A stretch of 36,206 bases of DNA from Bacteroidia bacterium (GTDB lineage Bacteria; Bacteroidota; Bacteroidia; UKL13-3), in contig JACMQU010000050.1 of the NCBI GenBank assembly GCA_014376805.1, positions 1-36,206 on the forward strand, in the 5' to 3' direction. Positions 1 through 7,285 of this stretch are shown in pieces. The notes beneath the pieces are model-generated. The model saw nothing but the letters and a program-made list of their open reading frames with translations. It was not told where the DNA came from and did not search any database. Numbering within the stretch: position 1 is the stretch's first letter; each line of letters starts with the position of its first letter. A program made the translations under genes and the position numbers.

Positions 1-45
1 CTGTTTGCCCATTGGCAACAAACGAGTTGGTTTGCTATTATGTAA
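1..45 (+). CDS. Group II intron reverse transcriptase/maturase, C-terminal tail (partial)
   Basis: Fourteen codons (LFAHWQQTSWFAIM) and a TAA stop are open from the window edge. The stop lies 21 bases before domain V of the group II intron. That is where intron-encoded reverse transcriptase/maturase ORFs, housed in domain IV, normally end, and an aromatic, His-Trp containing tail is compatible with this family. The fragment is far too short to identify by sequence alone; the call rests on its position. Sequence 5' of the window would show the RT and maturase (X) domains, and perhaps an endonuclease domain, if the assignment is right. Confidence 0.5.
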   Translation: MFAHWQQTSWFAIM

Positions 46-66
46 AGTTGCATTCAAGATTCTGAA

Positions 67-140
67 GAGCCGTGTGAAGCGAGAGTTTCAAGCACGGTTC
101 CGTGAGAACGTAGGGGTGAAATTCCCCTGCGTTACTCGAT
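67..140 (+). ncRNA. Group II intron catalytic RNA domains V and VI
   Basis: Domain V (67-100) is the catalytic hairpin, with the AGC triad at 68-70, an AG bulge and a GAGA tetraloop; all base pairs are Watson-Crick or G-U. Domain VI (about 104-137) has an unpaired A at 134 between paired segments, the expected lariat branch point. Both domains look intact, so the splicing core at this end shows no decay. Confidence 0.88.
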
Positions 141-345
141 TGCCCAATTTAAAGAAGTAACCTTTTCCATATTTAACAAATGGGGCGAAAGTGTATTTAC
201 CAGCAATAATCCAAATGCCTGCTGGACGGGTAAGTTGAACAGTGGTGTGGACCTATCGGAAGCGGTATATTTTTTTATTATAAAAGGAACAAGTATTTGC
301 GACCAAAAGATAAATTTGAGTGGTACGATTACCTTACTGAGGTAA
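141..345 (+). CDS. Gliding-motility/T9SS type B (CHU_C) sorting domain, C-terminus; 3' exon of an intron-split gene
   Basis: Immediately after the intron the frame reads as the C-terminal part of a CHU_C (gliding motility-associated, T9SS type B sorting) domain. A FSIFNKWGESVF segment is followed by NNPNACWTGK, then AVYFFIIKG, and it ends GTITLLR-stop; each block matches the family pattern IFNRWGE..F / GWDG / YFY.I / G.VTLLR. Such domains close large secreted adhesins or enzymes exported by type IX secretion and attached outside the outer membrane. Roughly the last 68 residues are present; the rest of the domain and the cargo part must lie 5' of the intron. If the intron splices, exon joining would restore the domain; if not, the gene is disrupted. 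The intron lies in sense orientation, as splicing requires. Confidence 0.82.
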
Positions 346-369
346 ACGTTTCAGTAACACTTAGGTTTT

Positions 370-1425
370 TTAATTTACCGCGTTGGCTTTCTTTAACGTT
401 ACACCAAATGTAGTGCCTAAATTAAGCGTACTTCGCACATTTACTATTTGCCTGTGCGCTTCCATAATGTGTTTAACAATGGCCAGTCCAAGGCCGGTGC
501 CTCCTGCGGCACTTTCGCGTGTGCGGCTCTTATCTACCCGGTAAAATCTTTCAAAGATGCGGGGGAGGTGTTCTTGTGCAATGCCTTCACCATTATCGGC
601 AATTTCCAGCAATATGTTTTCATCCATATCATAATAGGCAGCGGTTGTTGTTCCATTGTCCTTTCCATACTTAATTGAGTTTGTAATAAGGTTTACCAGC
701 ACCTGCCTTATCCTGTATTTATCGGCATACACATAAAAAGGTTTATTGCAGCCTTCTTTAATAAGTAGTTTAATATGCCTGTTATTACCTTTCACTTCAA
801 GCTGTTCGTAAACATCTTTAACCAGTGAATTTACATCAAAGCGTTCCATTTCCATAGTTAAGGCACCGCTCTCAAGTTGGGATATAGCCAGCAAATCGGC
901 AACAAGATCGCTTAACCTGTCGGCACTTTTAGCCGCTTTTTGCAGGAACCTTATGTTAACTTCAGGGTCTTCAATAGCACCATCAATAAGGGTATGAATA
1001 TAACCCTGAATGTTAAAGATAGGAGTCTTTAATTCGTGCGATACATTACCCAGGAATTCTTTTCTGAAATCTGCCAGGCGTTGAAGCTGATCAATCTCCT
1101 GCCTGTTATCCCTCGCCCATTTAATAACCTCTTTGTTCATCTCCGATATAGGATCTTTATCCCAGTCGAAGTTCTTTAAAATAGCATCATATTTTTGGGT
1201 TTTCAGGCTATGAATAGTTTTATAAATAAGTTTAATCTTTCTATAAATAAAATATTCAAGTGTATAAAAGAACAGGAAGAAAGATAATCCAAAACACAAA
1301 GTAAAAATGATAACGGAGTTAATGAGATCCCACTCTGTTAATATAAAACAAACAACACCTAATATGGCTGATAGAATCAACGAGATAAAAACAGCGATAT
1401 AAATAGGCTTAGGGTTTCTTGTCAT
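370..1425 (-). CDS. phoR: PhoR-like sensor histidine kinase
   Basis: This membrane histidine kinase of 351 aa is the partner of the response regulator just upstream. Two hydrophobic helices lie at about residues 8-30 and 36-60 with almost no periplasmic loop. The HisKA dimerisation helix holds the phospho-acceptor His130 in GNVSHELKTP. The HATPase domain has the N box (around Asn249), the G1 box DNGEG (277-281), an F-box (FERFYRVD) and the G2 box GGTGLGL (308-314). No PAS domain is visible, so it is shorter than E. coli PhoR. Its start overlaps the stop of the regulator gene by 4 bases, indicating translational coupling. The small periplasmic loop suggests sensing through a partner or within the membrane, as in phosphate signalling; the Pho assignment leans on the Pho-box-like repeats upstream of the pair. 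Confidence 0.85.
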   Translation of the reverse strand: MTRNPKPIYIAVFISLILSAILGVVCFILTEWDLINSVIIFTLCFGLSFFLFFYTLEYFIYRKIKLIYKTIHSLKTQKYDAILKNFDWDKDPISEMNKEVIKWARDNRQEIDQLQRLADFRKEFLGNVSHELKTPIFNIQGYIHTLIDGAIEDPEVNIRFLQKAAKSADRLSDLVADLLAISQLESGALTMEMERFDVNSLVKDVYEQLEVKGNNRHIKLLIKEGCNKPFYVYADKYRIRQVLVNLITNSIKYGKDNGTTTAAYYDMDENILLEIADNGEGIAQEHLPRIFERFYRVDKSRTRESAAGGTGLGLAIVKHIMEAHRQIVNVRSTLNLGTTFGVTLKKANAVN

Positions 1426-2099
1426 GCTTCAAATTTATACCCCACACCTTTAACGGTGCCAATGTATTCATCTCCTAATTTTTCCCTTATCTTTCTGATA
1501 TGTACATCAATGGTTCTGTCTACAACAAGTACTTCATCACCCCATACTTTTTCTAAAATGTATTCGCGGGTAAAAACTTTACCGGGTTTGCTTGCGAGTA
1601 AAAACAAGAGTTCAAATTCTTTACGTGCAAACTGAATTCTGTGATCATCTCTGTAAACTAAAAAAGATTCTCTGTCGATAACAATGTTACCTATAGTAAG
1701 TTTGGTTTCCGCAATTTCTTTAACCTTGCGACGCAGGATAGCGTTTAGCCTGGTGATAAGTACACGCGGCTTTATGGGCTTGGAAATGTAGTCATCGGCA
1801 CCTGCCTGAAAGCCTGCAATTTCAGAGTATTCTTCGGCGCGGGCTGTTAAAAATACCACAAATGTTTTTGCGAAATCGGCATCCGCTTTAATTTGTTTAC
1901 AGGTTTCTATGCCGTCCATAACAGGCATCATTACATCCAGTAATATCAGATCGGGTTTTATTTTTTTTGCCGTGGCAATAGCATCTCTTCCATTATGTGC
2001 CAGCCATACCTGATAACCTTCTTTTTTCAGGTTGTAATCAATGAATTCAAGAATGTCTGCTTCATCATCAACAACCAGTATTTTATATGGGTTTTCCAT
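1422..2099 (-). CDS. phoB: PhoB/OmpR-family response regulator
   Basis: The protein is a 225-aa two-domain response regulator. The receiver domain has the acidic pair Asp11-Asp12, the phospho-acceptor Asp55 (LILLDVMMP), Thr85 and Lys107. The C-terminal winged helix of the OmpR/PhoB class ends VKGVGYKFEA, and its recognition region includes RTIDVHIRKIREKLG. It is first in a two-gene unit with the histidine kinase, which it overlaps by 4 bases. The intergenic DNA upstream has three direct repeats spaced exactly 11 bp, the binding architecture of PhoB-family dimers, so autoregulation is likely. phoB is the best name by similarity and by the Bacillus/cyanobacterial-like Pho box, but related regulators of other pathways share the same fold. 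Confidence 0.86.
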   Translation of the reverse strand: MENPYKILVVDDEADILEFIDYNLKKEGYQVWLAHNGRDAIATAKKIKPDLILLDVMMPVMDGIETCKQIKADADFAKTFVVFLTARAEEYSEIAGFQAGADDYISKPIKPRVLITRLNAILRRKVKEIAETKLTIGNIVIDRESFLVYRDDHRIQFARKEFELLFLLASKPGKVFTREYILEKVWGDEVLVVDRTIDVHIRKIREKLGDEYIGTVKGVGYKFEA

Positions 2100-2144
2100 G
2101 TATATTAATTTTGTGTAACATTCGCTTAACTAACTTATTTCAAT

Positions 2145-2172
2145 GTTAAGGTATAGTTAACTTAGTGTTAAG
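2145..2172 (-). promoter_or_regulatory. Putative Pho box: three 11-bp-spaced direct repeats upstream of phoB
   Basis: On the minus strand the motif [CG]TTAAC occurs at 2172-2167, 2161-2156 and 2150-2145, each step exactly 11 bp. This spacing and the TTAAC core resemble the Bacillus PhoP box (TTAACA repeats, 11-bp period) and the cyanobacterial SphR box (CTTAACCT repeats). The site lies 46-73 bases upstream of the phoB start and no TAnnTTTG core is evident nearby, which fits an activator-dependent promoter. A further CTTAA-like match nearer the gene is out of phase. Confidence 0.6.
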
Positions 2173-2194
2173 CCCGCCTGTTTAAAACTTACCA

Positions 2195-3325
2195 TTAATA
2201 ACCAAAAATAATTTGCAGTTTAGCGGCCAGTTCTTTACCAAATAAATTTCTGCCGATAATCTTTCCTTCTTTGTCTAATAAAAAAGTTGCCGGAATACTT
2301 TCAATATTATATTGTCTTACCAGTGGCGAATTCCATTTAAGGAGATCTGACGCATGCGGCCACAAGAGTTTGTCTTTATTAATAGCATTAATCCATGCTT
2401 CTCTGTTATCGTCCAGACTTACTCCAAAGATATCAAATCCTTTTGCTTTGTACTTATGATAGAGGATAACATTATTTGGGTTTTCATCTCTACAGGGTTT
2501 ACACCAACTGGCCCAGAAATCTATTAAAACAATTTTACCTCTTAAAGAGGCAAGATCAGTTGTTTTACCGAAAGGATCATTTAAAACAATATTGGGAGCA
2601 ATTACCCCTTCAGCAGTTTTACGTAGTTCCTCTACTTTCAGGTGAAGTTGCAAAGCATATTTCGACTGGCCATATTGCGCGTATAAGTTTTTATCAACTG
2701 TATTTAAAAAATTAAAATCTGCTTCTGGTAATAAAAAACTGGTGGCAAAATAGGGGACCAATGAGTTTTTAATGGAACCTGTGTATTCTTTAATAGCTTT
2801 TTTCTGTTCCTGTCTTACTTCATCATAATCTTTTCTAATTGCTATTTGTATAGAATCCGGAAGGTCTCCATTTTGATAGGCACTATATTTTTCACCCAGT
2901 TGCTGCATCATTTTAAGGTAATTGGCATTGAGCAGATATAAGGTTTTGAGGTCAGTATTTTCTTTTGAACCTTGCACAGTGTATGCATCAATTTTATTTG
3001 CATCTATATCAACTGTCAGTTCACTGCTGGTATCTACAAGCAAAAGCACATCACCTTTATCAAACCTGATCATGCAAAAAGTTTTTTCTGTAAGATTGCC
3101 ATTTAATAAAAAACTACCATCAGGTTCAATCAGTGAAGTATCGAGTATAATTAAACCTGAATTGGTTAATTCATTTATGCTTATTCGAGATGCAGCGTTA
3201 ATATTTTTAACTTTGCCTTTAATAATAAAACCGGCAGCGGCTTTGCTGTTTTTAGTGTTGCAACCGGCCCACAGAATTATACAGAATGGCAGGATCAAAT
3301 AAAGCAGCGATTTTATTTTACGCAT
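2195..3325 (-). CDS. TlpA-like thioredoxin-fold lipoprotein with N-terminal DUF4369
   Basis: This is a predicted outer- or inner-membrane-anchored disulfide reductase of 376 aa. The N-terminal signal ends in a lipobox (LWAGC, Cys22). A DUF4369-type beta domain follows (about residues 32-125, including FIIKGKVKN), then a helical linker and a C-terminal TlpA/AhpC-TSA thioredoxin domain from about 240. The redox motif is WCKPC (Cys274, Cys277), and the cis-Pro region is SIPATFLLD. Such proteins are very common in Bacteroidota and reduce periplasmic or cell-surface disulfides. The start overlaps the end of gatB by 8 bases, so the two are probably cotranscribed, although no functional link is obvious. 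The specific substrate cannot be read from the sequence. Confidence 0.85.
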   Translation of the reverse strand: MRKIKSLLYLILPFCIILWAGCNTKNSKAAAGFIIKGKVKNINAASRISINELTNSGLIILDTSLIEPDGSFLLNGNLTEKTFCMIRFDKGDVLLLVDTSSELTVDIDANKIDAYTVQGSKENTDLKTLYLLNANYLKMMQQLGEKYSAYQNGDLPDSIQIAIRKDYDEVRQEQKKAIKEYTGSIKNSLVPYFATSFLLPEADFNFLNTVDKNLYAQYGQSKYALQLHLKVEELRKTAEGVIAPNIVLNDPFGKTTDLASLRGKIVLIDFWASWCKPCRDENPNNVILYHKYKAKGFDIFGVSLDDNREAWINAINKDKLLWPHASDLLKWNSPLVRQYNIESIPATFLLDKEGKIIGRNLFGKELAAKLQIIFGY

Positions 3326-4784
3326 TATCTAATGTTTTTATTAAAAGTTGATTTGCAATTTTAGGATCCGCTTTCCCTTTGCTTGCTTTCATTACTTCAC
3401 CCATAAATAAACCCGTTAAACTTTGTTTGCCTGCTTTATACTCCACTACTTTTGCGGGGTACTTAACAAGGGCATCATCAATCCATTTTTGTAGTTCTTC
3501 TAAATTACTTTCCTGCAACAGATTTAAACCTTCTGCAATCTGCATGGCTGATTTGTGGTGCTCTTTAATCATCACAGGGAAAATACGTTGCGAAGCGGCA
3601 CTGTTTCCTACCTTACCGCTGTCTATTAAATTAATAATCTCCGCAATTTTAGCGGGCTGTAAAACAAAATCATTTATGGTTATAGCCTGTTCATTAAGGT
3701 AAGCCTTCACATGCACCATAAGCCAGTTTGCAGCAGCTTTGGCATGATCGGTATGTTTTAAAATGGCTTCAAAATATTCAGCCATTTCTCTGTTTTCCGT
3801 TAATACGCCTGCATCATATTCATTTAATCCGTAGGTAGATGTGAATTTATTAAACAATACTTTAGGTAAAGTTGGCATTAAATCTCTAACTATGCTAATA
3901 AAATTATCGGTAATGTGCAGAGGTGGAAGATCGGGTTCAGGAAAATAACGATAATCACTGGAGCCTTCCTTAGATCTCATAGTTGAAGTCTTACCTTTTA
4001 TCGCATCAAAATTGCGCGTTTCCATAAAAAGTTTTTCACCATTTTCAAGCGCATTAATCTGCCGGTCAATTTCAAAATCTATGGCTCTTTGAACATTGCG
4101 CATAGAGTTCATGTTTTTAACTTCAACCTTGGTACCAAATTGTTTTGAACCTTTTAACATAACAGAAATATTAGCATCGCAACGCAAACTGCCTTCTTCC
4201 ATATTGCCATCACAAATTTCCAGATACCGCACAAGTTTGCGAATTTCAGTTAAGTACTGATAGGCTTCTTCTCCTGTTTTAAGTTCCGGTTCAGATACGA
4301 TTTCAATTAATGGTACACCTGCACGATTCAAATCAATTAAACTATCAAACACATCCTGATCGTGCAGGCTCTTGCCTGCATCTTCTTCCATATGGATCCG
4401 TGTTATTCTGATTTTTTTTTCTTTACCTTCTTTTAGCCTGATCTCAATAAACCCACCAGTGCAAATTGGGGTTTTATCCTGAGTAATCTGATACCCTTTC
4501 GGAAGATCGGCATAGAAGTAATTTTTACGGGCGTAATGCTGAAATTCGGCTATATCGGAACTACAGGCCAATCCCATTTTTATCGCATTAACAATAACCT
4601 TTTTGTTGTGTTTTGGTAAGGTGCCAGGATGCCCTAGACTTATCACACTTATTTGTGTATTGGCCTCACCCCCGTAATCATAGGCATCAGAACAATATGC
4701 TTTACTTTTGGTAAGCATTTGAGCATGTACTTCCAGGCCAATTACAGCCTCGTATTTATCGAAATTTGTTGTAGTTGCAGACAT
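3318..4784 (-). CDS. gatB: Aspartyl/glutamyl-tRNA amidotransferase subunit B
   Basis: GatB is the tRNA-binding kinase subunit of GatCAB, which amidates misacylated Glu-tRNA(Gln) and/or Asp-tRNA(Asn). The protein opens with the hallmark YEAVIGLEVHAQM and carries YFYADLPKGYQITQ, GSLRCDANIS and YFPEPDLP, all strongly conserved in the GatB catalytic fold. The C-terminal part is the helical/YqeY-like tail domain. The start is placed at Met9 of the longest frame (MSATTTNFDKYEAVIGLE), giving 488 aa, because family members begin just before the GLEVHAQ block; an ATG at 4808 would add eight hydrophobic residues. gatA and gatC are not in the window. It overlaps the downstream thioredoxin gene by 8 bases. 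Confidence 0.95.
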   Translation of the reverse strand: MSATTTNFDKYEAVIGLEVHAQMLTKSKAYCSDAYDYGGEANTQISVISLGHPGTLPKHNKKVIVNAIKMGLACSSDIAEFQHYARKNYFYADLPKGYQITQDKTPICTGGFIEIRLKEGKEKKIRITRIHMEEDAGKSLHDQDVFDSLIDLNRAGVPLIEIVSEPELKTGEEAYQYLTEIRKLVRYLEICDGNMEEGSLRCDANISVMLKGSKQFGTKVEVKNMNSMRNVQRAIDFEIDRQINALENGEKLFMETRNFDAIKGKTSTMRSKEGSSDYRYFPEPDLPPLHITDNFISIVRDLMPTLPKVLFNKFTSTYGLNEYDAGVLTENREMAEYFEAILKHTDHAKAAANWLMVHVKAYLNEQAITINDFVLQPAKIAEIINLIDSGKVGNSAASQRIFPVMIKEHHKSAMQIAEGLNLLQESNLEELQKWIDDALVKYPAKVVEYKAGKQSLTGLFMGEVMKASKGKADPKIANQLLIKTLDNA

Positions 4785-4984
4785 AATAGAACTTGCGAAA
4801 ATAAGCAAAAGCAGGAGATTTGTGTTAAAAAATTGGCCATGCCTGCAGGTGTGCTTTCCCTTCCGGAGTTTCAGATTACGAATTGTTTGGCAGGTAAGCT
4901 GAATCGCCTTTGGTAATTGCTTTCTATATATTATCTTTTATTTTACTTAATCATTCTTAAGTAGCAATGTATGAACCTAAACCA

Positions 4985-6250
4985 TTACTGCGAATTAGAA
5001 CTGAACTTCTTTGACCCGATCAGTTCATCATAACCATAAATTAAGTTCCGTGTATAAACCAACACCATGTATTCATTTTCTGTTTGAAAGTGATTGCCTT
5101 CCAGTGGCGTTTCATCTGCCACTCCTTTATCATTCTTAACAGCGTAGCAATATTCGTAGCGGCCTTGCTTTAAAGGAACCTCCAGATCGTAACGCTGCCG
5201 GCTTTTGTTATAATACATTTTATATGCAGGATCAAGCCGCCAGTTGGTAAATTCACCAAATACATATACTTCCGCATCGGGAGGCACACCAATGGCTGCC
5301 GTTAAATAAAAGTTTACATAGGCATAATCCCCGTCTATATCCTGATTAACTCCTTCTTTGTTATTAAGCACTCTTTTACCATTATAATCTACATATTGAA
5401 AATACTGATTAGCCCCCCGGCTTTCATCATAATTAAGCATCACATGTACTACTGTATCTACCCGTTTGCTGCGAACATTTGGACTGAATAAACGTAAACT
5501 CCGGATATCAAACCACCTGAATTCATTTCCTCCGTTAAAAAGAGTTTTGTCGAGATAGCTGTATTCAAGTTTATTATTGTTTACAAACATAGGAGATAAC
5601 CCAGTTATGGCATTATCCCATCTGCTGTTTTGCATCAGCACTATTTTAATATCCTGTAACGGATTTATCACCTGAACAGGATTTATAGTAACACTAAACT
5701 GAACCTCCTGTTTTGTAAATCTGCTTTCTGCCAACGTAGCCGGCCGGGCAAAGCCTTCAATCTGAGTACTGTTATTTATTATCATCATACGCTGGGTAAG
5801 CAGCAGATCATTTTCATCAAAATTACGGAACACTTTAATAAGATAATTTCCTGCAATACGAGGCTTCATATTCTCATTTGGCAAAAAAACATTATAATGT
5901 ACATAGCGCACAAAAGTGTTGGTAGAAAATTTAAAATCAGTGATGTTATCAAAAGTCATTCCGGTAATATATTCATTAGCATTAAGCTTGGTAACTTCCC
6001 ACGCAGCATCACAGTGAGTAATGGAATACTGAAGATTTTCTGAAGTTGCTCCCAATTTATCAAAACTTAATTTTAACTGTTCATTGCTGCCTAACAATAC
6101 TATCGGATAACGATCATCAGTGCCGGCTTTTGTAAGTTGAACACTATTGATATTCGGATCATACACTGCGTTTTCATTTGACTTGTTTTGAGCGCTTACA
6201 AATTGCAATAAAAAACAAGATGAAAATAATATAAAAAGAGCTTTTTGCAT
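4985..6250 (-). CDS. T9SS Plug protein (DUF5103 family)
   Basis: This is a secreted protein of about 421 aa with a cleavable signal peptide (MQKALFILFSSCFLLQFVSA). Its sequence matches DUF5103, including QYSITHCDAAWEVTKLN near the N-terminus and a C-terminal carbohydrate-binding-like beta domain (YVFGEFTNWRLDPAYKM). The family includes Plug, which occupies the SprA translocon pore of the type IX secretion system when PorV and substrate are absent. The start is set at ATG 6250; the frame extends two codons to a TTG at 6256. It stands alone between gatB (minus) and kdsB (plus, divergent). The family assignment is strong from the recognisable N-terminal pattern; the role comes from the Flavobacterium homologue, not from this sequence. 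Confidence 0.8.
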   Translation of the reverse strand: MQKALFILFSSCFLLQFVSAQNKSNENAVYDPNINSVQLTKAGTDDRYPIVLLGSNEQLKLSFDKLGATSENLQYSITHCDAAWEVTKLNANEYITGMTFDNITDFKFSTNTFVRYVHYNVFLPNENMKPRIAGNYLIKVFRNFDENDLLLTQRMMIINNSTQIEGFARPATLAESRFTKQEVQFSVTINPVQVINPLQDIKIVLMQNSRWDNAITGLSPMFVNNNKLEYSYLDKTLFNGGNEFRWFDIRSLRLFSPNVRSKRVDTVVHVMLNYDESRGANQYFQYVDYNGKRVLNNKEGVNQDIDGDYAYVNFYLTAAIGVPPDAEVYVFGEFTNWRLDPAYKMYYNKSRQRYDLEVPLKQGRYEYCYAVKNDKGVADETPLEGNHFQTENEYMVLVYTRNLIYGYDELIGSKKFSSNSQ

Positions 6251-6480
6251 TAACAAGTTTAAATAAAAACCAAGACAAACAAGGATTAATTTTTTAATTA
6301 AAAATTGAAAGATTCTTTCTTAACGATGTTTAAATGTTATTAGTGTAATTTTAACTGTAACACAATTTATGAAACAACTAATTTTTGATTGGTGGAAGAT
6401 TAAAACATTACTATCAGGTGTTGCTAATTTTAAATGACATGTTGAAACGTTAACGCTTAAAATTTTAATTAAATCGATCC

Positions 6481-6498
6481 TGACAACTATATTTGTCA
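6481..6498 (+). promoter_or_regulatory. kdsB -7 promoter element inside an inverted repeat (possible operator)
   Basis: TATATTTG at 6488-6495 fits the Bacteroidota -7 element TAnnTTTG, 45 bases upstream of the kdsB ATG. It is embedded in a perfect inverted repeat TGACAA-N6-TTGTCA (6481-6498). No good -33 TTG sits at the expected 17-21 base distance. A repressor or activator site overlapping the promoter core is possible but unproven. Confidence 0.4.
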
Positions 6499-6540
6499 AT
6501 GTAAAATATCCGGCAACGGATATAAAAAAAACAGCTAACC

Positions 6541-7281
6541 ATGATCTTAGGAATTATACCCGCGCGCTATGCAAGCACCCGTTACCCTGGCAAACCGTTA
6601 ATTAAAATTTTGGGTAAAAGCATGATCCGTCGGGTTTATGAAAAGGCTCTTTTATCTTCAAAACTGGATAAAATTCTGATAGCTACGGATGATGAACGCA
6701 TAGCCAGTCATGTTAGAGGTTTTGGAGCAGAGGCGGTACTTACGCGCAATGATCATGCAAGTGGTACAGACAGGTGTTATGAAGCTTTGCAAAAGGCGGG
6801 TGAAGGATTTACGTATGTTATCAATATACAAGGTGATGAGCCATTTATTAATCCTGCACAGATAGACGAGCTGGCCGCCGTGTGTGATGATAATACAGAA
6901 CTGGCTACACAAATGATTGCTGTAGATAGTTATGAAGTTTTATTTGATAAAGGCGAAGTGAAGATTGTAATGAACACAGCAAATGAAGCCTTGTATTTTA
7001 GCAGAATGGTTATCCCATATATAAAAGGAATACCTGAAAATGAATGGCATCTGCATCATCCTTACTTCAGGCACGTAGGTATGTACGCCTATCGTAAAGA
7101 TATTTTAAAAGCTATTACTTCATTGCCGCCTTCGGCACTTGAAAATGCTGAAAGTTTAGAGCAACTGCGGTGGCTGCAAAATGGGTTCAGAATAAAGCTG
7201 GTTCAAACCGGATTTGACAGCCATTGTATTGATACGCCTGAAGATGTAGAAAAGGTATTAAAATTAATGAAACTGAAATAA
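6541..7281 (+). CDS. kdsB: 3-deoxy-manno-octulosonate cytidylyltransferase (CMP-Kdo synthetase)
   Basis: KdsB activates Kdo with CTP to CMP-Kdo in the cytoplasm for the LPS inner core. The protein is 246 aa, the normal family length. It begins with the nucleotide-binding signature ILGIIPARYASTRYPGKPL, followed by ILIATDDERI, the metal-binding region VINIQGDEPFI, then YFSRMVIPY and the C-terminal CIDTPEDVEKV. All landmarks of the MobA-like cytidylyltransferase fold are present. It shows that the organism makes Kdo-containing lipopolysaccharide or lipooligosaccharide. It is convergent with namZ, with only 4 bases between the stop codons, and has its own upstream region of almost 300 bases shared with the divergent Plug gene. 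Confidence 0.95.
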   Translation: MILGIIPARYASTRYPGKPLIKILGKSMIRRVYEKALLSSKLDKILIATDDERIASHVRGFGAEAVLTRNDHASGTDRCYEALQKAGEGFTYVINIQGDEPFINPAQIDELAAVCDDNTELATQMIAVDSYEVLFDKGEVKIVMNTANEALYFSRMVIPYIKGIPENEWHLHHPYFRHVGMYAYRKDILKAITSLPPSALENAESLEQLRWLQNGFRIKLVQTGFDSHCIDTPEDVEKVLKLMKLK

Positions 7282-7285
7282 GAAA

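Larger units (their letters stand above)
1..140 (+). mobile_element. Group II intron, 3' end (5' part outside window)
   Basis: This is the 3' end of a bacterial group II intron, a self-splicing retroelement. Bases 67-100 form an exact 34-nt domain V: an 8-bp lower stem (67-74 with 93-100), a two-base AG bulge (91-92), a 6-bp upper stem (75-80 with 85-90) and a GAGA GNRA tetraloop (81-84). The catalytic AGC triad is at 68-70. Domain VI follows: lower stem 104-106/135-137, bulged A134 as branch point seven bases from the 3' end, and upper stem 107-116/124-133. The intron therefore ends at about T140. A maturase-like tail stops at 45, the usual spacing from a domain IV ORF to domain V. Base 141 onward is coding sequence of the interrupted gene. 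The 5' part is outside the window, so full length and activity cannot be judged. Confidence 0.9.

Noticed and set aside
6369..6437. 22-codon ORF in the Plug-kdsB intergenic region
   Set aside because: It lies upstream of the likely kdsB promoter, and nothing supports translation.
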